In this document: piece after piece, positions 1-12,443 of the stretch
Position numbering within the stretch: the stretch's first letter is position 1
How the letters are laid out: each line of letters opens with the position of its first letter
From: Solea solea
Taxonomy: Eukaryota; Chordata; Actinopteri; Pleuronectiformes; Soleidae
Direction: 5' to 3'
Assembly: GCF_958295425.1 (NCBI RefSeq)
Contig: NC_081151.1
Coordinates: 9,672,330-9,736,329 of the forward strand
DNA length: 64,000 nucleotides
Notes under the pieces: generated by a model
Seen by the model: only the letters and a program-made list of their open reading frames with translations
Told to the model about the DNA's origin: nothing
The model's database searches: none
Translations under genes and position numbers: made by a program

Positions 1-503
1 ATATTGTCTATATGGTGTTTTTTCTCGTTTGCTTCCCCCACAACCACCACCACCTTTTTCTACCCCATCCATCCACACACCAGCTAAATGGTTGCTTGTG
101 GTATGCACATTTTTGTTTACATTTAGTACTTTTGACATATAAAAACACATGTTGAGCTCAGGCAAAAGTGACGTTAACGGCTTTTGCAGCTGTGAAGTCG
201 GCACAGGTCGTAGTTTGCAGGCAGTGTTGAAGGTGTTTAATGACATTCCTCTGATGTGAAATTAGAGCCAAAATGGGGGCAGGCTTGTTATAGCATACAT
301 GGTTTTACTCTTTTGTTCATAAGACGCAAAGAAAACAAGGGAAAGCATTTCCACACGCGTAGCCATGCTGCTACCAGGCACCATTTCACTTTGAAATTTA
401 AATTTATTTTGGATTTTATTTTTCTATGGAAGACAAAAAAAAGACGCACAGATATAAGCTGAGGTAGCCTGCGTTCTCTCCAGTGTTTTTTGCAAATATA
501 TTG

Positions 504-509
504 AATAAA
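504..509 (+). promoter_or_regulatory. AATAAA polyadenylation-type hexamer
   Basis: Canonical hexamer followed by an A-run and a T-rich stretch; a second hexamer lies at 642-647. These are candidate early poly(A) sites in the T-rich left region. Confidence 0.3.
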
Positions 510-1270
510 GCTAAAAAAAAAAATACATTTTTAATATTTCAGTTGTACATGAGGTACTGTCATTTTATATATTTGAGCATTTTATATCAAATGTATTTAT
601 GGTTCTTGTGTATATTTATATTATAGAAAAATATACTGCTAAATAAAGAGAAAGAATCGGAAAACAGCGATTCATCTATTCATTGCACATGTAACACTAG
701 TCACTCAGTTTCCCTCGCATAATATCAGTTAATGTAAGTTTCCTTAACACTAATCACACTGTTTGTAACTTGCACTCCAATCTGAAAGACACTAAAACAC
801 TAGATTCTTGTTTTTTTTTTTGTTGTTAGCTTGTCTGTCTGTTCGGCCGCTCCTTGCTTCTGTTTTTGGTTATGGGGACATTTTGCGCTTAAATTAAACC
901 GCCATGCAACATGATTCAGGGTGGGGGCTTAGAGGTGACGATCATCAGAGATGATGATGATGATAAGAGTAGCTGGGTTCATCTCATTTGGGCAGGGGTG
1001 TTAGGAGCAGGGGGGGGGGGGCAACATTAGAGATTGCATTCATTTTATTGTTAAAATGATGTCATTCCAGTCTCTTCTTGCTGACACTAATATCCTTTCT
1101 ATCTTTTTTTTCTGTTTGTTTTGTTTTTGTTTCTAACCACCTAGCCGCCACCGGCAACTAACACATGACCTTCTGACCTCTGAACTCTTCACCCAATGAC
1201 GAGCCGCCCCAAGCCTGCCTGCTGATCAGTTAACTGGTAATTGCCTTTTGCTAGCCTCTCGGACGCAAGT

Positions 1271-1273
<3 letters not shown>

Positions 1274-1310
<37 letters not shown>
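1274..1310. repeat. (AG)n microsatellite
   Basis: About 18 uninterrupted AG dinucleotides. Open frames across it on both strands are artefacts of the repeat. Confidence 0.95.
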
Positions 1311-1312
<2 letters not shown>

Positions 1313-2270
1313 CCTGCCCGTACAGTTACCCTAACACGTTCTGACAAAAAAATAGAAAACAACGCAGAATCTTCACTGAAACACAACAAAACCCAACAAC
1401 GTTGTGTAATATTCATTTTTTTTTTCACTCTGTTTATTGAGTTCAATTCCCATTCTTTCTCTTTCTTTTTCTTCATGAATCATATATTGGGTGGATGCGC
1501 TTGTGGTATTACTCACGAATCTGCACTGAATTATATAGCAATAAAGACCCCGCCCACCCCGCCCGGCACACCCACTCTCCTTTAAGTGCTCTGATTTGAA
1601 TGACCTCACTTGTATGAATCAAACTGCAACATCTATTTGACGCAAACCCTTCAGTTTGAGAGAAATGGCATTATCCCCCTCAGATGTGCTCCGGCCCTTT
1701 CTTTAAAAGAAAAAGCAAAAAAAATAAAATAAAAAAATGAGCCCCTACCTGCTCCCACCCTGTTACACCACCCATCTGCTGGGAGAGAAAAAGAAACAGA
1801 AGGAAAGAGAACACACACTCACATTAACTTGTTTAATTTCTGTCATTTTTTTACATGTAGTGCAGTTGTTGAGCTCTAAGATGTAATTATGAGCTGACAC
1901 ATTCTGGGTGTGCACCTCCAAACAGCTTTCTGTCTGTTCAAGAAAAAGGACAAAAAAAAAAGCATGGCTAAAATGATGGCAAAAGGAGCTTTTTATGATT
2001 TGTGTGTTGTTGTGTTTTTTTTCCCCCTCTGTCTTTTTGTTCATTTTGCTTTAACTTTTTGAGTCATTTCCTCCACCTGATTTTTTTTTTGTTGGTTTGT
2101 TCTCTGTTCATATTTTTTGACTAATTAGCTTTGCTTGCATTGACGAGCCCGTGCAAGGCAGGCGGTTCACGTTTGGGAAAGGAAAATGCAATCTGATGTG
2201 TGACGCAGGCTGAGAAACACAGACGTGACGAAGGGCAAAATGGGAAGGTCAAAATTGGGCTGATGGGTTT

Positions 2271-2318
2271 GTGTGCGTGTGTGTCTGTGTGCGCGCGTGT
2301 GTGTGTGTGTGTGTGTGT
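2271..2318. repeat. (GT)n microsatellite, interrupted
   Basis: GT/GC alternating tract with a CT interruption; followed directly by a T-run. Confidence 0.9.
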
Positions 2319-3214
2319 TCTTTTTTTTTATTTTTAAATACTACAATGAAAGTAGAGTGTGTCGAGGCTTTGGGGGTGATTGGATCAGTGCTCGTTAGCC
2401 ACTGTCCACGGCTACACCCCCATCCACACTACATTCATTTTACAGTGCCTGATGTATTTAGAAAATATCTCGATGAGTTAGCTGAGCTGTGATCAAAAAA
2501 AAGACAAAAAACAAAAACAAACAAACAAAAAGTATTAAGTGTGCATATTTAGCCAAAGGTTTTTTCCAATGAATTATATATCTGCAATTATGCATTTAGT
2601 CCAACCAGGACTCTCTCTGTGATTTTAGAGTCAAGGGTGTGAATTTGTGGTGCCTGCCTTCAGCTGGAACAGACAGCCCCGGTCATTAAGATGATTTTTG
2701 ACCCATTTATGCTCCACATTTTTCTGAGTAGGTGAACACAATTGCGGCAAGTAACACTAAATCGACAGGCTAGTCAATGACAGGACAATGCTTCGAGGGA
2801 AGGGCACTTAGAGTTTGCCACACGGAAGCTTTTGTAGGTGTATCCACGTGGAGTCGTTCCATCGGGCGCGCCGCCAAATGGGGTGATGAGTTGTTTTATT
2901 TTTGTTGTGGTTCATTTGATTTTTTTTTTTTTTTTTTAACACCACTTAAACATTTTCTAGTAGGTGGCCATAATCTGAGCCCTCCTGCAACTAATCCATT
3001 CATTCTGTTTTTAGTGATGAAACATTTGTTTTCACCACATTTGCCAAACCATCCAAGAGCGCATCCACAATGTGTCACACCTCCCCGTGATCGTCGTCTA
3101 CAAACCTGTGCCCGACTATTTTTCTTTTTTTGTTCAACTCTCTCAAGAAAAAAAAAAAAAAAAATAGGATGTGAAAGCCATGCCTGCCTGTTCAAATTGC
3201 TTTATACATACGTC

Positions 3215-3276
3215 TTATATATATATATACATATATATGTATATGTATATATATAAATACATATAAATATATAAAA
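3215..3276. repeat. TA-rich microsatellite
   Basis: Imperfect (TA)n with TGTA and TACA interruptions. Confidence 0.85.
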
Positions 3277-4973
3277 ATGTAGATATCTGTCGATGCTTAT
3301 ACGAATACAGACGAGAACAAAAAATAGATCATTTTACAGGGTGCTGGAGTAGAGAAAAAAATAATGAGAAATCTATTTTTGGCAATTTTAGCTTTTGATA
3401 CTTGCATTTACAAAATCAGAAGAATAAAAAAAAGAAAAAAAAAAGGTTTAAAACAGTATATGGAGTGGGGGGGGGAAAGGTGAGTGGGCGAGGGGGCAAA
3501 GTGCTGTGTTACCTTGGATATGATCGCAAAGGAAGACGCAGACCAAAACAGTCGTCAACCCTGGGAAAGTTAGCGAGGATCGAAGTGCGAGACGAAACGC
3601 CCCGCCCACCTCCCCCCGCCCAATCCCCCGAGAGTTTTCAAAGGATCAAATCAAAGTGCCTTATCAACAGTGGTTTCTGTTTCTCCGAGTGTTCCTGTTG
3701 TGTTCAATAATATCCAGCACCCACCGCGTCGGCGCAGAGAGGAATGGCTAGTGTTACTTGCTCCGGATAGTTGGAGCAGGGTAGCTCTCACCATACTGTG
3801 GCGCTACCCACGTTATTCTATGCAAAAAAGAATAGCAGTCGTTTAGACCAGCTAAAATATGTGCCATGGTTTTGTCTTCCTGAATATTTCTTTTCTTTTA
3901 GTTCTTTACCTAACGGCCCTTTACTCTGCTGTATGAGCAGACTCTTGATTTAAAATGACCATTATGAAATATTGTATTGATTTTCGTTCTTTCCTCCCCC
4001 CCCCCAAGACTGTGACTACTTTCCTCGCACGAAACAGAACTGCCAATAGCGACGCGGTAGTCCGCCATGTTTCGATCATGAGCTGAGAAAAGAAAAAGAC
4101 AACGCCGTACGAGTGGTGATTGTAGCTAAAGATGACGTTTGTTTCAACAGCTGCAAACGGACAAAAGTCTGATGTCGGTTTTAACCACAAAGCGATGAAA
4201 TTCTCTTTCCAGTTCTTGAAACAAACCGACCGGTTATCACTGGAAGGTAAACGAAAACTCGCCGACGTCTTGAGTGGAAGAATTCGATCTTAATCTTCGC
4301 CTCGGCAGTTTGTTTTTCTATTCATGGCTCTTTCATCATGCTGTTACACCGAAAGGTCAATGGTTCTTGATTTTTTTTTTTTTCCTCTCTTTCTCCTTTT
4401 TTCAGTGTTATTTTATCAAATTGAAATGCAATATTAAAGTGGAGCAAGAGATGGCTATTCAGCATTTGACAGTATTAAGAAAATCTCCCTCTGCAATGTT
4501 ACAACTTGCTGTGTCATTGTGAAAGGCTGGATAAGTCCATCAGGTGAAAGGTTAACTCTATACCTACCGTATTCTCTCTGGCCTGCCTACTACATGTATG
4601 ATAATGTAATTAACAGCCATTGTTACAGGTTTATAATGTATTTTTCTAATCTCATTTTATATGTATATTAATCATGTTTCCGAGTGCTTTTTTTAATGAA
4701 ACCCACTGCTACTGCCCCCCCTCCTCCCCCCCAAACAGCCCTCTCTTCCCCCCCCTCCCCCCCTTCTCTTTTAGATCTTGAAAACTGTCTCTTGTGGGGA
4801 GTGTTGCCTTTTTTTCCTGTTATATTTTGTTTTGTTTTTCTTGCCAATTCCCAGCTTGTTTAACTCATTAGCTACTTTATTAGTTTCCTTGTCATAAGTA
4901 TTTTTACATGCTTGCGTTTAGTTTTCATGGTGTATGCTGTTATTTTTCTTATTAACCTCTTGGCATTTATTTT

Positions 4974-4979
4974 AATAAA
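4974..4979 (+). promoter_or_regulatory. AATAAA polyadenylation-type hexamer
   Basis: Canonical hexamer at the end of a T-rich stretch. T- and GT-rich DNA (about 5010-5035) follows 30-55 bases downstream, as expected of a functional cleavage site. Confidence 0.4.
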
Positions 4980-7295
4980 ACATTCTTAGTAAGAATTTTA
5001 CTAACTTGCTGATATTTTGTCTTGTTTTTAACCAGTTTCATGAATGTATTACCTTGGTCTGGTTCACGGACTAACACGATTAAAAACTGGTGTCTGGCCA
5101 CCGCTCACACTTACTGATCACACGCACACACAACACCAGTCACCTGTGCACATGACTCCACGCACACACACACACCTCTAACTGGAAAGTGCACGAGTTG
5201 ATAAGCGTCCCTCACCCTCCCGCTCACGCGCTCTCACCTCTGTGCTGGAGAATTCTGCTGACACCCTTCATACTTGCCCCTCCCCCCCTCCCGCTCCGTT
5301 TCCAACACTGCTGCTGTGTCTCGCCGACGACTCTCTTGTCCGTTGTCCTGTCCCCTCTCTGTGTCACTGACCTCGCGAGACGGCGGGAAGCGTAGCACTA
5401 CTACATTCTTCTTCTTCTTCCGATTAAAGAGGTTTTCCGTCTGTACGCAAAGGTTACTCCCACCGAGGCGTCAAAAACCCCCATAATCCCCCCGCCCCCT
5501 TGGAAATAAGAGTCCTTTTTTTTTTCACAGACGTCCTCTTTTCTCTAAGCGTCACTTAGCACGGTGCTAGTTTTAATCTGTATGCATGAATCATCTCAAA
5601 AGGATTAATTTGACTGTGAATACTGAAGAACATCTCGTCACCTCACCGCGTCGCGGGTTATTTACAACAGATACGTGTGAGATCGTCTAAAACTGTCTCT
5701 CTCTCTCTCTCGTTGTTATGTCAGTCTGTTCGGCGAACACTTTCTGCCCATTCAGCTTATTGATAGAACCGCTAATACTGGCAGCATCCCATAATGCCCA
5801 GACACACACCAGCACCGCCGTGCCAATACGAAGTACTTTGGGATCAAAACAAGCGTACAATTCCTTCCAGTGTCAAACGCTGATACGGCGTTCAGTTCAG
5901 TTTAGTATTTATTATTGTTTGTTTTTGTTGTTTTTTTTTTTTTGGAGGATTTTTTAAAAAATTTTTTTCAGTTTTTTGGAAACGCTGCCAGTGACTCTGT
6001 CAGTGACTTCATTCAGCTGCTCCTCTCCTCTGCCTCCTTTCTCCTCACACTCATTCAAGGTATCGACACTGACGCGCACACAAAAGTTCGACCCAACTGC
6101 CTCCAGATTTCAGACCCCTCCCCCTCCCACTCCCCCCTCCCCCCACAGCGTGACCTCAGGTGATGACGATTGTCTCCATGTCTCAGTAGAGAATAAGGAT
6201 TTAAAAAGTGTCTGGAAAAGCTTCTCACTCACCAGCACACAGAGGCCGAGTGCGAGTCACTGGTAACGATGTCAGTGTATGAATGCAGAATTAAACTTGG
6301 AGCTAAACATCCGTCCATTAGCACTGGTTTCATTCACCCCGTCACGAGCGGTGCCTGTTAAACGTCACACGTCCTCGCCTTGAAAAGTGATGGAAAAAAT
6401 AAATATTTTTTTACAGAGCGTTGCAAACACTGCCTAAATATTTTATCCGCGAGGTTACAAAAGTGCCTTTTTTTCTTCCCGAGGTTGGAAAGATGATATA
6501 TTTTTGTTACTATATCATTCACTGTCAATCTTCTCTCACCACTAAAGCACAAAAAAAACTAAATGCCCACACTTTCCTCTTTCCTCTTTCTTTTTTCTTT
6601 TGTCTCTGCAGTGAATGATATGATATTTAAAAACAAACTGGGAAAGAGTGACCAAAGTGAGGAATTTGGTCACTGGCGTTTCCCCTCCATTAAACTCTGG
6701 CTTTAATGGATGTTGTTTTTGATTTGATCCACTAGAGAATGTTGATTTCTTTGGACCCCAGTATGTCCACATACTGCTGTCACAGGGCATTCAGCGTGTT
6801 GATCCACTCACTAACCTGTCAACCTTTTCGTTTTCCCCTTCTGTCCTGTTTAACAAACATTCCTCCAATGAGTTAAACGGCAGGTTGAACCGATCAGTAT
6901 TGCTCTCGGTGACGAAGCTCAGGTGGTTAAAGGGCAAATGCTACCAAAACACACCATTAGAAGAAGAAAAAAAGAAAAAAAAGAGAATTTTAACTGTGAT
7001 GAATATGCATTCAGAGGTATAACAATTGTTCTTCCTAAAATTATACTAGTATGATATATATATTGTAATTTCCTCCTCTATATAGTGGTGCACTAAAAAC
7101 CTGTGAGATGTTTTTTTGTGAGGTTGTAAGTTTTTATGTGAAGTAGGTTTTATTTTGTTTTGTGTTTCCTTGTTTTTATCAGACTGAGAAAAAAAAAATA
7201 TGAATAGGGTGTAAAACATGTATTTTTTTTTTCTTTTGTTGTTTCTCACACCAAACAAAAAAAAAAAAAACGGAAAACAAAAATGTCTTGTGTGC

Positions 7296-7301
7296 AATAA
7301 A
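7296..7301 (+). promoter_or_regulatory. AATAAA polyadenylation-type hexamer
   Basis: Preceded by TGTGC and followed by AAAGAACC and then pyrimidine-rich DNA. One of the two best candidates for the distal end of a transcript entering from the left. Confidence 0.4.
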
Positions 7302-7872
7302 GAACCATATTTACAAGCTTCCCTCTGACTGCTCTACCTGGACTGGTCCTTTTGCTTCTTTATCCGTGTGCCGTGGTGTTTGTGCGTTCAAAGGTAGGTG
7401 GAATTTGCAGCGAATCAAAGAGAAGCCTCCACTTTTTTTTGGGAGGCCTTTCCTCTGTCGTTCACTGAGGGTCACTCGGTTAAAGATGTCTCCGTGGAAA
7501 TGGGATTCAGCGGTCACGTGCATGTCGATTTTTGGAACAACCTGCACATCATTTCCTCACTATTTCGTACCGGTCGAGTCCGGTGAGTCATCTTGCACCT
7601 CCAGCCCTTGTTGCACAACAGCGTCAGGTTCAAACGTTATTATATATACATATGTATAAAACACACACCTAATATTATGTCAAATGTAGAACTGTTCACC
7701 TTAACCCAATGTTTTGTTATTTTTCAGGCTGCAAACGGAAGAATAATCCCGTCCCAAATATGCATTCTTTGCACCTTAATCTGGCCTCTGTTCTCCAGGT
7801 TGTGTTGTGTGCACGTATGTCAGCTGGATGCACAGGCGTGTGGCAAAGCGCGGGGGGAGGTGTGGGGGGAGA

Positions 7873-7878
7873 AATAAA
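7873..7878 (+). promoter_or_regulatory. AATAAA polyadenylation-type hexamer, possible distal site
   Basis: AATAAA followed about 25-60 bases later by TTTGTGTTTTC and TTTTGTGCTGTC, a good U/GU-rich downstream element. T-runs become sparser to the right, so this could be the most distal poly(A) site of the left-hand transcript. Confidence 0.4.
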
Positions 7879-8633
7879 CTGGTGAAAACAAACTGGAGTC
7901 CCTTTGTGTTTTCTTCCTTATTTTGTGCTGTCAGTGTAAGACACTTCCTGCACAATAGTGCTCATCGTCCCCGATCATCAAACGCATCATCCAGGGTTAC
8001 TGGAGGAGTCGGGCGCATATAAATAAACCAGCAGAGGCAACAGAAAATTGTCTTCTGAAACGGCAGCCTTCCACTTCAGCGGGTAATTATCAGCACCTTC
8101 TTTGTGGAGCTGGTGAGTCTGCGCTGTAGTCTTCCCCCCCCCCCCCACTCTCGTTTACGGCACTGTGGTTTATACGTCACCCACGGGCTTCCTGGTGACT
8201 TATGACCTGTAAGGAGGTGAGATGAGTCTGCTGGGGTCACACTGGGACAGTAGAGCAGTGCTGGTGTCAGATCCACTGCTGGTGCAGGGGGATATTAGCG
8301 GAGGACTTTGAGGCGGACGTCTCACTGCAGGAAAACTTTGAAGCGACGAGGACACATCTTGCTCTAAGTGGCTCTCTCATCCTCTTGCTGGAGGACAGAG
8401 CTGCTGCTGCTGAATAGGACAGAGGGGGAGTAGTGGTTCATGATGGGGAGGGGGGGTGCTGGAAGTGACTTTAATGTCATGCAGGAAGCATGGAGCTAGA
8501 AAAAGAGCTGAGAAGAGAAAGGGAGGAGGAGGACAGTGCTGACTGTGGCTTTGGCCCCTGGGAAGATGCATCAAAGGAGCATTTGTCGCAGAGACCAGCT
8601 GGGAGTCTAATCAGAGAAAGAGAACTGGGGTTA

Positions 8634-8659
8634 GTGTGTGTGTGTGTGTGTGTGTGTGC
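8634..8659. repeat. (TG)n microsatellite
   Basis: About 13 TG units, then GCGCACATGTG. Confidence 0.9.
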
Positions 8660-8769
8660 GCACATGTGTGTTTTGAAGGGGAAGAGTGGAAGGGTTGCAT
8701 CAGTAGTGACAGATGAACCAGCTTCCTGTGGAATGAATATAGGGCATTCATCAGAGTGCAGCTGTTTCT

Positions 8770-8845
8770 GTCTCTCTCTCAGTGTGTGTGTGTGTGTGTG
8801 AGAGAGACACACACACACACACACAAAGAGAGCGAGAGAGAGAGT
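8770..8845. repeat. Palindromic composite microsatellite
   Basis: Order is CT-run, (GT)9-10, short GAGAGA, (AC)9-10, then a GAGA-run. Each half is the reverse complement of the other around 8804, so a single strand can fold into a long hairpin. Confidence 0.85.
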
Positions 8846-8952
8846 TGTTTTTGAGAGCACAGTTGTTGCAGGTTTCATGCTCACATTTGATGAATGGAGC
8901 TCTATAGTTCTTTGGGCACCTGTGCCGAGTGACACGGTCTAGCAGCTGGATA

Positions 8953-8953
8953 C

Positions 8954-8978
<25 letters not shown>
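8953..8978. repeat. (TG)n microsatellite
   Basis: About 13 uninterrupted TG units followed by an A-run. Confidence 0.9.
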
Positions 8979-8985
<7 letters not shown>

Positions 8986-9372
8986 GTGAAACAGAAATGA
9001 AATGTTCTTATATCAAGAGAGCATACTTCTTGAGTCATGTGTGGCTTTTCTCCGATATTCATCTCTTCGCGTCGGAAGGCACGCGTGATGGCGTCGCTCG
9101 CGAGCATCTAAGAAACACCTGAGAACGTTTCCTTCCTGTGTTTGGTAGCTTCATTGAGTTGATATCCAGCTTGTTACATCTACAGTGCTTCATGTGTATT
9201 TCTATCCAGGGGTTTCTACACAAAACACATTTATCTTAATATTCTGCTAGATTATGACACAGATTTGTATTTTCTTTTTGTTATTTATATGTTTTTTAAC
9301 TATTTTCCATCTTGTGTTATACTTGTGTAGGTCTTCTGCAATTTATTCATCCTGCCTTGCCTTTGTCGTTAT

Positions 9373-9436
9373 AGCCGCGGTTCTCAAACTGTGGTGCAGG
9401 GTATGTGATCATGTGAGTGGAGCTGAGGAAGTGTGA
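9373..9436 (+). mobile_element. Terminal fragment of a hAT-type DNA transposon
   Basis: The core GCGGTTCTCAAACTGTGGT matches the widespread vertebrate hAT (Charlie-like) terminus, whose usual start is CAGTGGTTCTCAA. Only about 60 bp is recognisable and no partner end is seen nearby. Family assignment is by recall of the motif. Confidence 0.55.
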
Positions 9437-9691
9437 AGAAAATGACACAAATAACAAAACATATCATCCACTTTCATGATGATAATAATAATAATAATAA
9501 TAATGAGTCTCGCCTTAAATCTCACGCTATCTTAATCTCAGTTCACTACCAGTGTGTGAAAATCTGCCTCCTGACTCTGCTCGGTCTATTTACACCTCTG
9601 TATTTTAACGTTAATGGTGATATAAAGATATAAAGCTCAATATTTTATATCATTATACCTTTCCTGCTCATAGGCTGCATATAACATGCTG
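9437..9691. other. Non-coding DNA with a (TAA)n microsatellite at 9482-9504
   Basis: About eight TAA units. Nothing else is recognised. Confidence 0.7.
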
Positions 9692-10425
9692 CAGTGTTGT
9701 AATGTAACAAAGTACAAATACTTTTTCACATATCTGTACTTTACTTTGTTATTTATATTTTTGACTTTTACTCCACTACATTTCCGAAATAAAACGTGTA
9801 CTTTTACTCCGATACCTTTCCCTTAACTATCTTTGTTAATCGTTACTACAAATGAAAACGTGTTGCGTTGGTGACGTACTGCCTGTTGTTGCTAGTTGTT
9901 TTTAGCGGGACAAAGTGTTAGCCGCTCAGCTGTTAGCCGCAGAATTGGGCTCCAAATAGACTTAAAACACACCAGCGACTCGTTGTTTACCGTGTCTGAC
10001 ACTGAGGCTCTGGTCTCCGGGTTTCTGGTCTCCTGTCTGTGGGTTTATTTTGTACACTCCTGATGCCAGGTTTCAGCTATCAGCTGAGCGGCTAACCGGT
10101 GAGCTAGCGAGCTCACACAGATAAACCGCAGATTTTGCCTCCAAGTTGAATTAAAACACACGTTTTTATTGTCAAGAAGCCACAATAAATGTCAAATTCA
10201 AAATAGTAATAGCTCACTTTGTTGAAATACTTTTACTTGTCATACTTAAATACATTTTATATCACAAAATGACTTACTTTTGATACTTAAGTACAGTAAA
10301 TGTCATGTACTTTAAGACTTTTACTCAAGTAATATTCTAAAAGGTGACTTTAACTTCTACCAAAGTCATTTGCTGGTAAGATACTTGTACTTTTGCTCAA
10401 GTATCGCTTTCAAGTACTACTTATT
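9692..10425. mobile_element. Non-autonomous element of the teleost ACTTTTACT family
   Basis: Begins near CAGTGTTGTAATGTAACAAA and runs into AAGTACAAATACTT; the right part (10,210-10,410) is full of ACTTTTACTTG, CTTAAGTACAGTA and CTCAAGTAA blocks. Dispersed sequences of this kind are common in teleost genomes and are usually hAT-like elements lacking transposase. There is no coding capacity. Exact ends and target duplication could not be fixed; a related element lies at 38,374-39,185. Confidence 0.6.
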
Positions 10426-11152
10426 AGCATTCATAATGCTATATCTTAGCAACTTCACTATACTTGAACCCCAGACACATGACGTCCCAACGAGCAGCAG
10501 GTGCTGCCGTAGGCCCCTCCCCCTCGTCCCAAATCACTCCCAGGTGTCTTCTCCTCCCAGCTGCACTCAGAGCAGGAGATGTTAACCTCTCCACAAATTT
10601 AAAAAAATCTTTGTGTAAATCTAAAAGTAACAATGATATTTAAATGATATATAAAAATGAAGTAGCTCCACCAGAGTGTCTCTTCTGGGTCATATCTGCC
10701 GCTCCCACGCCCGGATAAAGGAGGAGGGTTGGAATTGTGACATTGAAAATTCCAACAATTGACAAACAAAAAGGTCAATTTGTAGTTCTTAAGTTATTAA
10801 GAGTGTTTTTTTTAACTGTGACATTATTTCTCTCTCCTACTCATTACAATTAGATACTCACTGCCAATTATGCAAATGAGGTCATTTAGCGACTTTTAGG
10901 GCAGCCAATAGCTACTTCCCCCACTGAGGAGTTGGCAACGCTGACGACAACACAAATAACAAGCTCCCGTCATTTTAAGTCACTTTAATGTTTTTCGATG
11001 TTTTCTCGTCTTTAATATTCCTGACTGCACTTCCCTCCCGAGAGCCACCCAGCTCTCAGCGAGTCAACTTTATTCACAGCAAACATTTAAGCCTAAAAAG
11101 CACAGATGAAGCTAATAACACCACGGAACACTTTCTTTCATTTTAAGCCAAT

Positions 11153-11154
<2 letters not shown>
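10426..11154. other. Non-coding DNA, possibly more degraded repeat
   Basis: Contains GTGACATTGAAAATTCCAAC and AAAGGTCAATTTGTAG, which resemble dispersed fish repeats, but I cannot assign a family or limits. No gene is seen. Confidence 0.35.

Positions 11155-11205
<51 letters not shown>
11155..11205. repeat. (GT)n microsatellite
   Basis: About 25 perfect GT units, the longest pure dinucleotide run in the window. Confidence 0.95.
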
Positions 11206-11208
<3 letters not shown>

Positions 11209-11447
11209 AGACAGCTGCAGCTGGAACACCTACACTGAACGTTGGTCGTTACAGCTGTGTTTTCATGCTGCATGCTGTGCCCAAACATCTGCCCTGAGGA
11301 ACGCCTATGGCCTCAGTGACTTTCCCGTCAGTGGCCTTCAAATAAGTACCACACACCAACTACTATATAACGTACATGGAGTTTATTGCATCATAAATGC
11401 TTACATTTATGTTCATGTATAGAGCTCAGTACGTCACGTGACTCAGG

Positions 11448-11800
11448 TTTAAAGAGTAACTAAACCCCTAAACCACTTTTCTTCCAGGTTAAAACTAATG
11501 TATATGGTTATCTAGTAATATTATTCAGTGATCCAGGTCCAAGTATTTGAATGACATATTTTGTGATGAAAAATGGGTGTATGTACTGCCTCTTCTGGCT
11601 AAACACCTCCCATCACATTTGCATTTTTGTATTAGCTGGCTCTTTCCGAGAGGAAGTGGGGAAAATAAAACATCCGGTCTACTTTTCAGAATAAAAGATC
11701 CCACGTTGACACAGAAAGAATCCTCGCAAGCTCAGTGTGATCCAGTTTCTAACATTTATAACGTATTTCTACGGGAGAAGAACCCCAAAAAAACCTAGTT
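11448..11800 (+). mobile_element. Candidate dispersed repeat starting AAAGAGTAACTAAACCCCTA
   Basis: The leading motif resembles the start of a family scattered through fish genomes. No terminal inverted repeat or target duplication could be confirmed, and no protein domain is visible. Assignment is from memory of the motif only. Confidence 0.35.
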
Positions 11801-12403
11801 TGGCAGACGTGAGATGCCAGCAGTGTATTTTTTTTGCCAAAATTGACATTTTAAACTCGTTGGAGCGGTTGTCGCATCACATCGCACAAATCATGCTACG
11901 TGGGAGATGAGTTGCCTGGTAAATAAGCGGCTTGTTATATCTGTCTCTGCATGTAAACAGTGCCACTTTCTGCCAAAATGGCGTCGCTTCAGTTGTGCGA
12001 CATCGGCTATAAGAGCTCTATTGTTGTCATGGACCACTTTTTATGATTAGCAGTGATGTGACTATCAGTCAGAGCGAAGCAGACACACACACACACACAC
12101 ACAGGCCTGCAGAGTCCAACTTTTTCTTCTCTTTCATGCAACTTAACGGCTCTTTGAGGAAGGTTGACCTTCATCTGACCCGGCTCCCCTGTGTTTGAAG
12201 CCCTCGGCGTGAAAAAATACGTTCACATACTTAACACACAAGCATCCTCTTCTGTGTCAGACACACTGGGAATCTCTGCGTTGCAAAAATAACTCCTAAT
12301 CTTTCTTTTTTCGAGGAAGTGTTTAATGTGTGTGTGTGTGTGTGTGTGTGCAAACGGTGAGAGAATACGTTTGTGTCCTGGTGTGGTTTGAAACAGCAGC
12401 GTT

Positions 12404-12443
<40 letters not shown>

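Larger units (their letters stand above)
1..8050 (+). other. T-rich non-coding DNA, candidate long 3' UTR or 3' flank
   Basis: No credible coding frame is present; all open frames are short and built from homopolymers or dinucleotide repeats. The + strand is rich in T-runs and contains repeated AATAAA hexamers (504, 642, 1540, 4974, 7296, 7873), some followed by T- or GT-rich DNA. After about 8 kb this pattern fades. The simplest reading is the terminal 3' UTR, with alternative polyadenylation, of a + strand gene whose coding exons lie left of the window. Plain AT-rich intergenic DNA would look similar, so the call is weak and no gene is named. Confidence 0.35.
8051..9372. other. Non-coding DNA dominated by microsatellites
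   Basis: Besides the dinucleotide tracts listed separately, I see a GCT/CTG-rich patch near 8400 and GA-rich DNA at 8490-8540. No gene or mobile element is recognised. Confidence 0.6.

Noticed and set aside
1241..1609. Frames spanning the (AG)n tract on both strands
   Set aside because: Their sequence is mostly REREREREs or SLSLSL from the microsatellite.
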